Source: Tannockella sp964369175
Lineage (GTDB): Bacteria; Bacillota_I; Bacilli_A; Erysipelotrichales; Coprobacillaceae
DNA length: 64,000 bases
Assembly: GCA_964369175.1 (NCBI GenBank)
Contig: CAYJEM010000002.1
Coordinates: 1 to 64,000, forward strand
Reading direction: 5' to 3'
The notes below the pieces were generated by a model that was given only the letters and a program-made list of their open reading frames with translations, made no database searches and was not told the origin of the DNA. Shown here piece after piece: positions 18,005 to 25,980 of this stretch (within the stretch, counting starts at the first letter, position 1; the number at the start of each line of letters is the position of its first letter). The position numbers and the translations under genes were made by a program.

Positions 18005-19087
18005 CTATAGTTTTGAAACAATCATGTTCCCCATCTCAGTAGTTGAAAGGACAACAGATCCTTCGATTGCTATATCTCCTGTACGATAATTATCAGCTAA
18101 TACTGCTTCAATAGCCGATTCTATATTTTTGGCCTCTTGTTCTAATCCAAATGAGTATCTAAGCATCATTGCCATTGATAAAATTGTGGCAATCGGATTT
18201 GCAATATTTTTACCTGCAATATCTGGAGCACTACCATGACTTGGTTCATACATACCTAAAGAATCATCTCTAAGTGATGCACTTGCAAGCATTCCAATTG
18301 ATCCAGTAATCATACTTGCTTCATCTGATAATATATCACCAAACATATTTCCTGTTAAAATAACGTCAAATTGTTTTGGATTCATTACTAATTGCATTGC
18401 ACAGTTATCAACCAACATATCTTCTACAGTGACTGTTGGATATTCTTTAGCTAGATCAGCAACGACTTTACGCCATAATCTTGAACTATCTAAAACATTT
18501 GCTTTATCAACGCTAATTATATGCTTATTTCTTTTTAATGCGATTTCAAAGGCTACACGAGCAATTCTACGAATTTCACTTTCACTATACTTCATTTCAT
18601 CAGTAGCTACTAATTGTCCATCTTTTTGCTCTGTTTTGCGATCTCCAAAATAGATCCCTCCAGTTAATTCACGTACAATCATCATATCAAATCCACCAGC
18701 AACAAGTTCTGGTTTTAATGGACATGCTGATGCTAAAGCATCATATAAATATGCTGGTCGCAAGTTTGCAAACAACCCTAATTCTTTACGGATTTTTAAT
18801 AGACCAGCTTCTGGACGAAGACTTGGTTCTAATTTATACCATGGTGAAGTATTTGTATCTCCACCAATACTTCCTAGTAAAATTGCATCACTATTTTTTG
18901 CTTTTTCTAATGCTTCATCTGTCAATGGACATCCATGAACATCTATCGAAGCTCCACCAAGTAAGATTTCTTGATATGTAAAATTGTGATTATATTTTTT
19001 TGCGATAGCATCTAATACTTTCATAGCCTCTGTTACAATTTCCGGCCCGATTCCATCACCCTTAATTACTGTAATCAATTTATTCAT
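18005..19087 (-). CDS. leuB: 3-isopropylmalate dehydrogenase
   Basis: NAD-dependent oxidation and decarboxylation of 3-isopropylmalate in leucine synthesis. It has 360 residues. IKGDGIGPEI opens the protein; VRELTGGIYFG contains the catalytic region and DNCAMQLVMNPKQFDVI holds conserved Asp and Lys-partner residues. The late segment EPSHGSAPDIAGKNIANP is the coenzyme-binding part typical of LeuB rather than isocitrate dehydrogenase. Two bp after leuD. Confidence 0.98.
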   Translation of the reverse strand: MNKLITVIKGDGIGPEIVTEAMKVLDAIAKKYNHNFTYQEILLGGASIDVHGCPLTDEALEKAKNSDAILLGSIGGDTNTSPWYKLEPSLRPEAGLLKIRKELGLFANLRPAYLYDALASACPLKPELVAGGFDMMIVRELTGGIYFGDRKTEQKDGQLVATDEMKYSESEIRRIARVAFEIALKRNKHIISVDKANVLDSSRLWRKVVADLAKEYPTVTVEDMLVDNCAMQLVMNPKQFDVILTGNMFGDILSDEASMITGSIGMLASASLRDDSLGMYEPSHGSAPDIAGKNIANPIATILSMAMMLRYSFGLEQEAKNIESAIEAVLADNYRTGDIAIEGSVVLSTTEMGNMIVSKL

Positions 19088-19089
19088 AG

Positions 19090-19575
19090 TTATCCCCTAT
19101 TTTTATTATTTACATAGTTTACAAGTCCATCAGCATCTATCATCTTTTGTAAGAATTCTGGAAACGGTAAACTTTGATATGTTTTTTGTTTTGTCTTATT
19201 CGTGATAATTCCTGTTGTAAAATCAACATCTACATCGTCACCTAATTCAATATCTTTAGCTGCATCAACGCATTCAAGAATTGGAAAACCAATATTGATT
19301 GAATTACGATAGAAAATTCTAGCAAAACTTTCTGCTATAATACATTTAACTCCTGCTGTTTTTAAACATAATGGTGCATGTTCTCTAGAAGAACCACATC
19401 CAAAGTTTTTACCAGCAACAACGATATCTCCAATTTCGACAGTACTTGCAAAGTCAGGATCAATGTCAACCATTGCATGACTTGCTAGTTCTTTTGCATC
19501 GAAAGAATTTAAGTAACGTGCCGGAATAATTACATCTGTATCAACGTTATCACCATATTTATATACTCTACCCAT
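19090..19575 (-). CDS. leuD: 3-isopropylmalate dehydratase, small subunit
   Basis: Small (swivelling) subunit of isopropylmalate isomerase, 161 residues. This is the short form found in archaea, clostridia and relatives rather than the ~200-residue proteobacterial form. GKNFGCGSSREHAP is the family signature, and ARYLNSF follows the N-terminal strand. Its start codon shares one base with the leuC stop (TAATG), so the two subunits are translationally coupled. Confidence 0.97.
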   Translation of the reverse strand: MGRVYKYGDNVDTDVIIPARYLNSFDAKELASHAMVDIDPDFASTVEIGDIVVAGKNFGCGSSREHAPLCLKTAGVKCIIAESFARIFYRNSINIGFPILECVDAAKDIELGDDVDVDFTTGIITNKTKQKTYQSLPFPEFLQKMIDADGLVNYVNNKNRG

Positions 19576-20852
19576 TACTTATCTCCTCCTACTTTTTCTG
19601 GATTTGCGATTACACCAGCAATTGCACTAGCCGCTGCTACTTCTGGTGATGCTAAATAAATTAATGAATCAACATGTCCCATACGTCCAACAAAGTTACG
19701 ATTAGTTGTTGATACACATTTTTCCCCCGCTGCTAGAACACCCATATGTCCACCCATACAAGGTCCACAACTTGGTGTGTTAAACGTACATCCTGATTCC
19801 ACAAAAATTGTTGCATATCCTTTAACAATACACTCTAAATATATTTTTTGTGTGGCTGGAATAACCATTACACGAACATCTGGATGTACTGTTTTTCCTT
19901 TTAAGATATTAGCTGCTTTTTCCATATCTTCAATACGCCCATTTGTACAACTTCCAATTACAACTTGGTCAATTTTGATTTCTTCCATTTCTTCAATTTC
20001 GTCAATTGTTTTTGCATTTCCAGGTAAATGTGGGAATGCCACAGTTGGACGAATCGCTGATAAATCAATTTCAATAACTTCATCATACATCGCATCATCA
20101 TCTGCTGTATATACAGTAAATTCTTTTTTAGAATGTTGCTTCATATATTCAATAGCTTGATCATCTACTGTAAAGATACCATTTTTAGCCCCCGCTTCAA
20201 TTGCCATATTTGCGATTGTAAAACGGTCATCCATACTTAAATGTTGAATTCCTTCTCCAACAAATTCCATTGATTTGTATAATGCTCCATCAACTCCGAT
20301 TAATCCAATAATATGCAAAATAACATCTTTACCACTAATATATTTATTCGGTTTTCCTAATAGTACAAACTTAATTGCACTAGGTACTTTAAACCATAAC
20401 TCTCCAGTAGCCATTCCCGTTGCAATATCAGTTGTTCCAACACCTGTTGAGAATGCCCCTAAAGCACCATATGTACATGTATGTGAGTCAGCTCCAATGA
20501 TACATTCACCTGCCACTACAATTCCTTTTTCAGGTAACAAGGCATGTTCTATACCCATTTGTCCGATTTCAAAATAATTTGATAAACATTGGCATTTAGA
20601 AAACTCGCGAAGTGATTTTGAATTTTCTGCCGATTTAATATCTTTATTTGGTGTAAAATGATCTGGTACTAATACTACTTTATCTTTATCAAAGACTTTA
20701 TCTGCCATTGTATGAAAGATTGGTAGTGCCATCGGTCCAGTAATATCATTTGCCATTACTACATCTAACTTTGCTTCTATTAATTGTCCAGCTACTACAT
20801 GATCTAACCCCGCATGTGCAGCTAATATTTTTTGTGTCATTGTCATTGCCAT
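19575..20852 (-). CDS. leuC: 3-isopropylmalate dehydratase, large subunit
   Basis: Catalytic aconitase-fold subunit of isopropylmalate isomerase. It has 425 residues, the short archaeal/clostridial type matching its short LeuD. [4Fe-4S] ligands are Cys in VIGSCTNGR and the pair in CTFNTPSCGPCMGGH. GADSHTCTYGALGAFSTGVG is the substrate-binding segment. The 86-bp gap before it contains two overlapping hairpins, suggesting mRNA processing between ilvC and leuC. Confidence 0.98.
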   Translation of the reverse strand: MAMTMTQKILAAHAGLDHVVAGQLIEAKLDVVMANDITGPMALPIFHTMADKVFDKDKVVLVPDHFTPNKDIKSAENSKSLREFSKCQCLSNYFEIGQMGIEHALLPEKGIVVAGECIIGADSHTCTYGALGAFSTGVGTTDIATGMATGELWFKVPSAIKFVLLGKPNKYISGKDVILHIIGLIGVDGALYKSMEFVGEGIQHLSMDDRFTIANMAIEAGAKNGIFTVDDQAIEYMKQHSKKEFTVYTADDDAMYDEVIEIDLSAIRPTVAFPHLPGNAKTIDEIEEMEEIKIDQVVIGSCTNGRIEDMEKAANILKGKTVHPDVRVMVIPATQKIYLECIVKGYATIFVESGCTFNTPSCGPCMGGHMGVLAAGEKCVSTTNRNFVGRMGHVDSLIYLASPEVAAASAIAGVIANPEKVGGDK

Positions 20853-20882
20853 AAATTTTATCCCCTTTATCCTTTTTGTAGG

Positions 20883-20932
20883 TTGTAGCTAAGAAGCGTA
20901 GCTTCTTACCTACAACACACAAAGTGTGTTGT
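20883..20932 (-). other. Two overlapping hairpins between ilvC and leuC
   Basis: Hairpin A: arms 20883-20897 and 20901-20915, 14 of 15 positions paired, 3-nt loop. Hairpin B: arms 20912-20920 and 20924-20932, 9 bp perfect, 3-nt loop. They share bases 20912-20915, so they cannot both form fully. Neither is followed by a U run, so a normal terminator is unlikely. Position directly 3' of ilvC suggests an mRNA stabiliser or processing site, as known for Bacillus ilvC. Confidence 0.7.
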
Positions 20933-20938
20933 TATGTA

Positions 20939-21955
20939 TTAGTTGTTAATGAATTTATCTTCATCAGCCCAGCTATATAAGCTACGGATTTCTTCTCCAA
21001 CTTGTTCTGAAGAATGTTCAGTTCCAAGTTTACGCATCGCTTTAAAGTGAGCTTGCCCCCCTGCTTCAGACATATCTAATAAGAAGTCTTTAGCAAACGT
21101 TCCATCTTGGATATCTTTTAATACTTGTTTCATTGCTTTTTTCGTTTCATCAGTAATGATTTTAGGACCTGTAATATAATCTCCATACTCAGCTGTATTT
21201 GAGATTGAATAACGCATTCCGTTAAATCCTGATTGATAAATTAAATCAACAATTAATTTTAATTCATGAATACATTCAAAGTAAGCATTTCTAGGATCAT
21301 ATCCTGCTTCTGTTAATGTTTCATAACCTGCTTGCATTAATGCTACTACCCCACCACATAATACTGCTTGTTCACCAAATAAGTCAGTTTCTGTTTCTGT
21401 TCTAAAGTCAGTATCTAATACCCCAGCTCTAGCTCCACCAATTGCAAGAGCATAAGCCAATGCGATTTCTTTTGCTTTTCCAGTTGCATCTTGATGAACC
21501 GCTACTAATGTTGGAACACCTTTTCCAACTTGGTATTCGCTACGTACTGTGTGACCAGGACCTTTTGGAGCTACCATTGTTACGTCAATTGTAGCTGCTG
21601 GTGTAATTTGCCCAAAATGGATATTAAATCCATGAGCGAACATTAACATGTTTCCATCTTCTAAATTTGGTTCAATGTCATTTTTGTATACTTTTGCTTG
21701 TGTTTCATCATTAATTAATAACATAATGATATCTGCTTTTTTAGCAGCTTCTGCTGTAGTAAATACTTCAAATCCTTGTTCTTGAGCTTTTGCCCATGAT
21801 TTTGATCCTTCGTATAATCCGATAATAACATTTGCACCTGATTCTTTAGCATTTAATGCATGTGCATGCCCTTGTGATCCATAACCAATCACCGCAATCG
21901 TTTTTCCATCTAATAATTGTAAATCGCAATCTGCTTCATAATAAATTTTGTTCAT
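20939..21955 (-). CDS. ilvC: Ketol-acid reductoisomerase (class I)
   Basis: Isomerises and reduces acetolactate and acetohydroxybutyrate. It has 338 residues, the short class I form with one knotted C-terminal domain. The Rossmann motif is IAVIGYGSQGHAHALNA, and the cofactor-specificity loop (LYEGSKSW) keeps the serines usual for NADPH. Conserved metal-binding acidic residues fall in the LFGEQAVLCGG and FECIHELKLIVDL segments. It follows ilvN by 13 bp. Confidence 0.98.
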   Translation of the reverse strand: MNKIYYEADCDLQLLDGKTIAVIGYGSQGHAHALNAKESGANVIIGLYEGSKSWAKAQEQGFEVFTTAEAAKKADIIMLLINDETQAKVYKNDIEPNLEDGNMLMFAHGFNIHFGQITPAATIDVTMVAPKGPGHTVRSEYQVGKGVPTLVAVHQDATGKAKEIALAYALAIGGARAGVLDTDFRTETETDLFGEQAVLCGGVVALMQAGYETLTEAGYDPRNAYFECIHELKLIVDLIYQSGFNGMRYSISNTAEYGDYITGPKIITDETKKAMKQVLKDIQDGTFAKDFLLDMSEAGGQAHFKAMRKLGTEHSSEQVGEEIRSLYSWADEDKFINN

Positions 21956-21968
21956 CTCTATAAACCCC

Positions 21969-22478
21969 CTATAATTTTTTTTCTTTTATATCAACATCAC
22001 CAAGTCCACGACTCATACCGCTAAGTCCAGTACGTACAATCTCAGTTACATTGAAACCATCTAACATGGCAAGTAATCCATCAATCTTGCCTTGGTCACC
22101 AGTTGCTTCAATAATTAATGAAGATGGTGCCACATCAATAATTCTTGCTCGAAAAATATCTACTATCGATACAATCGATGCTCTCGATGCTTCACTAGCA
22201 CCGACTTTGATAAGAACTAACTCACGATATACTGAGTGTTCTTTTTCTAGTGGAAAGATTTCAATTACTTCCACTAATTTACTTAACTGCTTTTCAATTT
22301 GCTCTAACTCACGTTGATCACCATGGGCAACAATTGTCATTCTTGATACATTTTCCTCGTTTGTTTTTCCAACACTTAAGCTGTCAATTCCATATCCACG
22401 ACGACTGTACAAACCAGACACTCTAGATAAAACCCCTGGGTTATTTTCTACTAACAAAGACAAAACTAAACGTTCCAT
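21969..22478 (-). CDS. ilvN: Acetolactate synthase, small (regulatory) subunit
   Basis: ACT-domain subunit that gives valine feedback control to IlvB. It has 169 residues, beginning with the typical LSLLVENNPGVLSRVSGLYSRRG segment and ending with the C-terminal domain common to IlvN/IlvH. It lies 3 bp after leuA and before ilvC. Its catalytic partner ilvB is the eighth gene, which is an unusual separation; the symbol ilvH is equally used. Confidence 0.97.
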   Translation of the reverse strand: MERLVLSLLVENNPGVLSRVSGLYSRRGYGIDSLSVGKTNEENVSRMTIVAHGDQRELEQIEKQLSKLVEVIEIFPLEKEHSVYRELVLIKVGASEASRASIVSIVDIFRARIIDVAPSSLIIEATGDQGKIDGLLAMLDGFNVTEIVRTGLSGMSRGLGDVDIKEKKL

Positions 22479-22481
22479 AGT

Positions 22482-24164
22482 TTACCCCTTTCTTAACTGC
22501 TGATGAATTCGGTTCATCCCTGATACAATGGCAGTAATGGTCGCTGTTGTAATATTTGGATGTACTCCAACCCCATATTCTTGAATAGCTGTTCCTTTTG
22601 CACGTAAGTGCACATATGCTGCTGCTTTACTACTTGATCCAGACGATAGTGAATGCTCACTATAATCTAAAAAATGTGTATACATAAAACCGTTATTATT
22701 AAATGCATTTTTAACGGCATCAATTGGTCCATTTCCATAACCGATAATTGTTTTTATTTCGCCATGGTCTTCAATTGTAATTTCTGCACGACGTTCAAAT
22801 TCACCATCTTCATCACTAATATCTATCATCTTTTGTTTCATTAATTTAAATGGTTGATAGTTATCAACATATTCTTTAATAAAGGTATCATAAACTCTTT
22901 CTGGAGAAACTTCTCCCTCTTCCTCCGAAATTTCTTGAATAACCTTAGCAAAATCAACCTGTAACCCTTTTGGCAACTTGTATCCATACATATTTTCCAT
23001 CACAAAGGCAACACCACCTTTACCAGACTGTGAATTAATACGAACGATTGGTTCATACTGTCTTCCTAAATCACTTGGATCAATTGGCATATAAGGTACT
23101 TCCCAAAGTTTGTTTTTTCTCTTTTCATATGCTTGCATACCTTTATTAATAGCATCTTGATGACTACCAGAAAATGCAGTAAATACAAGACTCCCGACAT
23201 ATGGGTGACGTGGTCCTACTTCCATTTTTGTAACCTTTTCATAAACATGCTTAATATCATTAATGCGACTTATATCTAACTTAGGATCAACACCTTGCGT
23301 GTATAGATTTAGGGCTAAATTGATAATATCGACATTCCCAGTTCTTTCACCATTGCCAAACAATGTGCCTTCTACTCGATCAGCACCAGCTAAAACACCA
23401 AGTTCACTAGCAGCTACCCCACATCCACGATCATTGTGAGTATGTAAACTGACAATCACACGCTCTCTATCTTTAAAGTTTGTACACATCCACTCTACTT
23501 GATCTGCATATACGTTTGGCATCGACATCTCTACTGTTGAAGGGAGGTTAATAATTACTTTATTGTCTCTTGTAGCACCCCACTCATCTAATACGGCTTC
23601 ACAAATTTCTATTGCATATTCCATCTCTGTTCCGGTAAAACTTTCTGGTGAGTATTGTAAAATTACTTTCCCATTAAATTCCTTTGATAGTTCTTTTACT
23701 AAGCGAACTCCTTTTATTGCAATATCTTTTATTTGTTCTTTATCTTTATTAAACACAACATCTCTTTGTAAAACAGATGTTGAATTATAAATATGAACTA
23801 TTGCTTTATCTAACCCTTGAAGAGACTCAAACGTTTTACGAATTAAATGCTCTCTAGCTTGTGTTAATACCTGAATTGTAACATCTTCAGGAATTAAGTT
23901 TTCTTCAATTAATAAACGAATAAAATCATATTCAATTTGACTTGCTGACGGAAATCCAATTTCTATCTCTTTAAACCCCATATCAACGAGTAATTGAAAC
24001 ATCTCCACTTTTTCTTCAATTTTCATTGGGGTAATCAATGCTTGATTACCATCACGTAAATCTACTGATACAAAATTAGGCGCTTGTTCTATGGTTTTAT
24101 TTGGCCATGTACGCTGTGTAAAGTTCACAGTTTCAAAACGTTGATACTTTTGATAGTTCATCAT
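22482..24164 (-). CDS. leuA: 2-isopropylmalate synthase (long, LeuA2 type)
   Basis: Condenses acetyl-CoA with 3-methyl-2-oxobutanoate, the committed step to leucine. It has 560 residues. The catalytic DLRDGNQAL motif is near residue 40, VSLHTHNDRGCG carries the metal-binding His pair, and GNGERTGNVDI follows. The C-terminal ~130 residues form the allosteric domain that senses leucine. This is the long form typical of actinobacteria and fungi. ATG 24164 has GGAGG 7 nt upstream; a longer frame would extend 30 codons into the T-box terminator. First gene of the operon. Confidence 0.97.
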   Translation of the reverse strand: MMNYQKYQRFETVNFTQRTWPNKTIEQAPNFVSVDLRDGNQALITPMKIEEKVEMFQLLVDMGFKEIEIGFPSASQIEYDFIRLLIEENLIPEDVTIQVLTQAREHLIRKTFESLQGLDKAIVHIYNSTSVLQRDVVFNKDKEQIKDIAIKGVRLVKELSKEFNGKVILQYSPESFTGTEMEYAIEICEAVLDEWGATRDNKVIINLPSTVEMSMPNVYADQVEWMCTNFKDRERVIVSLHTHNDRGCGVAASELGVLAGADRVEGTLFGNGERTGNVDIINLALNLYTQGVDPKLDISRINDIKHVYEKVTKMEVGPRHPYVGSLVFTAFSGSHQDAINKGMQAYEKRKNKLWEVPYMPIDPSDLGRQYEPIVRINSQSGKGGVAFVMENMYGYKLPKGLQVDFAKVIQEISEEEGEVSPERVYDTFIKEYVDNYQPFKLMKQKMIDISDEDGEFERRAEITIEDHGEIKTIIGYGNGPIDAVKNAFNNNGFMYTHFLDYSEHSLSSGSSSKAAAYVHLRAKGTAIQEYGVGVHPNITTATITAIVSGMNRIHQQLRKG

Positions 24165-24187
24165 ATTACTTTCCTCCAATATTTTAT

Positions 24188-24236
24188 AAAAAAACTCTCG
24201 CACTAAAATGACATAGTCATTAAAAGGACGAAAGTA
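24188..24236 (-). terminator. T-box terminator (attenuator) before leuA
   Basis: Arms 24216-24235 and 24194-24212 form a long, slightly imperfect hairpin with a 3-nt loop, followed by seven U on the minus strand. It competes with the T-box antiterminator just upstream. Confidence 0.85.
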
Positions 24237-24476
24237 TATTTTCCGTGGTTCCACCTCTGTTTATTAGCACCTCACAGCACTAACCTCATTAAGTACGCTG
24301 TCATACAGTTCATACTTTTGCGCGATAACGGGCGCTCCCGTAGCCACTTACTTATTTCAGTACTCTACTCAAGGATGAGTTCAATAACTAACAACCGATT
24401 TTTTTCACCAACCAAAATCTCTCTACGCATCATTATGTTATCTACTAGTTCCTATCATTGCATTTTTATGTAGATA
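24188..24476 (-). promoter_or_regulatory. Leucine T-box riboswitch controlling the ilv-leu operon
   Basis: The minus-strand leader contains the antiterminator T-box AGAGGTGGAACCACGG (about 24242-24258), the stem I distal loop GGTTGGTGAAAA (about 24400-24412), the stem III segment with CGTTATC, and a specifier region GAACTCATCC. CTC at 24379-24377 is the likely leucine specifier codon. Uncharged tRNA-Leu would stabilise the antiterminator and allow transcription of leuA onward. The elements and order match the family; the specifier register is inferred. Confidence 0.9.
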
Positions 24477-24481
24477 GTAGT

Positions 24482-24510
24482 ATTTTATGCTTTATAGTCT
24501 GCAATGTCAA
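24482..24510 (-). promoter_or_regulatory. Promoter of the ilv-leu operon
   Basis: Consensus TTGACA (24505-24510), 17-bp spacer, TAAAAT (24482-24487). Transcription would start about 24475 at the 5' end of the T-box leader. Confidence 0.85.
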
Positions 24511-24595
24511 TTTATTTTATTAAAAATAAAAAAATAATTTCCATATTTAGACAAAGCCGTTATTTTACATAAAAATCAATACTAATGTATACGTT

Positions 24596-25363
24596 CTATT
24601 TACTATTATAGTACTCGTCAAGTAAGTAACTCTTTAGTGGTATAAACCTCGATACTCTAGGTTTCATTGCATTAACAGGACATGTATATATACAATTTAA
24701 ACAAAGCATACACTTTGTTGATACTTTGATATTTCTAAGTTTATTGTAACGGATATTTTTAGTGGGACACTCATTTATACATTTTGAACACTTTATACAC
24801 TCTTTAGAAGCATACAATTCTAAGCCAAATAGCCTAGCAGCATTTCTTTCAATAACATTTATATAACGTAATCCTTTACTCACTTTACTCACTTTACGAT
24901 TATCAATAACATCATTATAAATATCTTCTTTTATAGAACCTAATTGCTTCAACGAATCAACTATATGTTTTTTTCCTGTTTCTAATGGAAACTTATACAC
25001 TAATGTAAGGGGCATTGCAAGAACTCGATCAATACCTATTGGTACATTATATTTTTCAACGATACGTTGTATAGGAATACTTGCAGCATCATTAATGCTT
25101 GCAGTTGTACAGCCAACACTAATAATATGTATTTTTGATCTCTTTCTAAATTGTAATAAATCATCGATATACTTTGTAATAATCTTACTTACTGAAAAAG
25201 CATGAATTGATGACATTACTACAACTTCCTCCTCACATATTTCTTCAATAGCGCTATCATGGATATTATACAACTTACTTCCATCAATCATTGATGATAA
25301 ATGTTTTGCTAGAAAAGCAGTATTCCCTGTTGGACTAAAATAGATGATTGCGATTGTTTTCAT
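24596..25363 (-). CDS. EFR1-type flavodoxin-ferredoxin fusion protein
   Basis: A 255-residue fusion of an N-terminal flavodoxin-like domain (IIYFSPTGNTAFLA phosphate loop for FMN) and a C-terminal 2[4Fe-4S] ferredoxin domain. The clusters are bound by Cys189/192/195/199 (CIKCSKCINECP) and Cys218/221/224/228 (CMLCLNCIYTCP). Such EFR1-family proteins are common in anaerobic Firmicutes; they should shuttle electrons between flavin and iron-sulfur centres, but substrates are unknown. Gene order with a second flavoprotein 28 bp upstream suggests joint expression. No strong terminator is seen after it. Confidence 0.88.
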   Translation of the reverse strand: MKTIAIIYFSPTGNTAFLAKHLSSMIDGSKLYNIHDSAIEEICEEEVVVMSSIHAFSVSKIITKYIDDLLQFRKRSKIHIISVGCTTASINDAASIPIQRIVEKYNVPIGIDRVLAMPLTLVYKFPLETGKKHIVDSLKQLGSIKEDIYNDVIDNRKVSKVSKGLRYINVIERNAARLFGLELYASKECIKCSKCINECPTKNIRYNKLRNIKVSTKCMLCLNCIYTCPVNAMKPRVSRFIPLKSYLLDEYYNSK

Positions 25364-25391
25364 ATTTATCTTCCTCTCATTAAAAAGTATA

Positions 25392-25943
25392 TCATAAATT
25401 TGTTACTTCAAGACACTCTTGTAACTTATTAATAACCTCTTGATTATCTTTAAAAGCTATTGTATCGCTACTTGATAATTCAACACTTCCACAATAACTT
25501 GCACCAATATCTTTCAACACTCCTTTTAAAACGATTTTTGCGGCTGTAAATTGTTGCTCATACTTTGGTGCTCCACCAGTCAATAAAAAGAATGCTTTTT
25601 TTGTACATGGTATCTTTTCTTCTTTGCGCATAACATGAGCCCAATATACTTGAAAACGATCTATTAACACTTTTAAAGGACCACTTACACAATGGAAGTA
25701 TACTGGTGAAGCAAATATAATTACATCTGCCACTTCAACTAGTTCATAAATAGATTGCATATCATCTTGAATTGAGCACCCTTTTATTTTCCAACAATAA
25801 CGACAATCAATGCATGGAGATACCTTACTAGAATAAGTATCAATTACTTCTACTATTGCACTCGTATTATCTTTTATATATGAAATCATACTTTGAGTTT
25901 CGCCATGTTTTCTAGGTGAACCATTAAAAATTAATACTTTCAT
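25392..25943 (-). CDS. Flavodoxin-fold NAD(P)H-dependent oxidoreductase
   Basis: A flavoprotein of 183 residues of the NADPH-dependent FMN reductase / iron-sulfur flavoprotein group. FNGSPRKHGETQ binds the FMN phosphate, and FASPVYFHCVSGPLKVLIDR is the second flavin-contact segment. CIDCRYCWKIKGC is a cysteine-rich stretch that could bind a cluster. Start ATG 25943 has GGAGG upstream. The gene begins only 14 bp after the ddl terminator, leaving no room for a separate promoter, so it may depend on read-through or a promoter inside ddl. Confidence 0.85.
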   Translation of the reverse strand: MKVLIFNGSPRKHGETQSMISYIKDNTSAIVEVIDTYSSKVSPCIDCRYCWKIKGCSIQDDMQSIYELVEVADVIIFASPVYFHCVSGPLKVLIDRFQVYWAHVMRKEEKIPCTKKAFFLLTGGAPKYEQQFTAAKIVLKGVLKDIGASYCGSVELSSSDTIAFKDNQEVINKLQECLEVTNL

Positions 25944-25956
25944 ATTTTCCTCCTGT

Positions 25957-25980
25957 ATAAAAAGGCTCAAATGAGCCTTA
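25957..25980 (-). terminator. Terminator after ddl
   Basis: A 7-bp stem (25973-25979 with 25962-25968), 4-nt loop and U run on the minus strand. It overlaps the ddl stop codon and lies just before the flavoprotein ribosome-binding site. Confidence 0.75.

Noticed and set aside
20883..20932. Rho-independent terminator between ilvC and leuC
   Set aside because: The hairpins are not followed by a U run on the minus strand, and leuC is needed downstream.
24165..24254. A 30-codon N-terminal extension of leuA starting at 24254
   Set aside because: It runs through the T-box antiterminator and terminator, and the internal ATG at 24164 has an ideal GGAGG.
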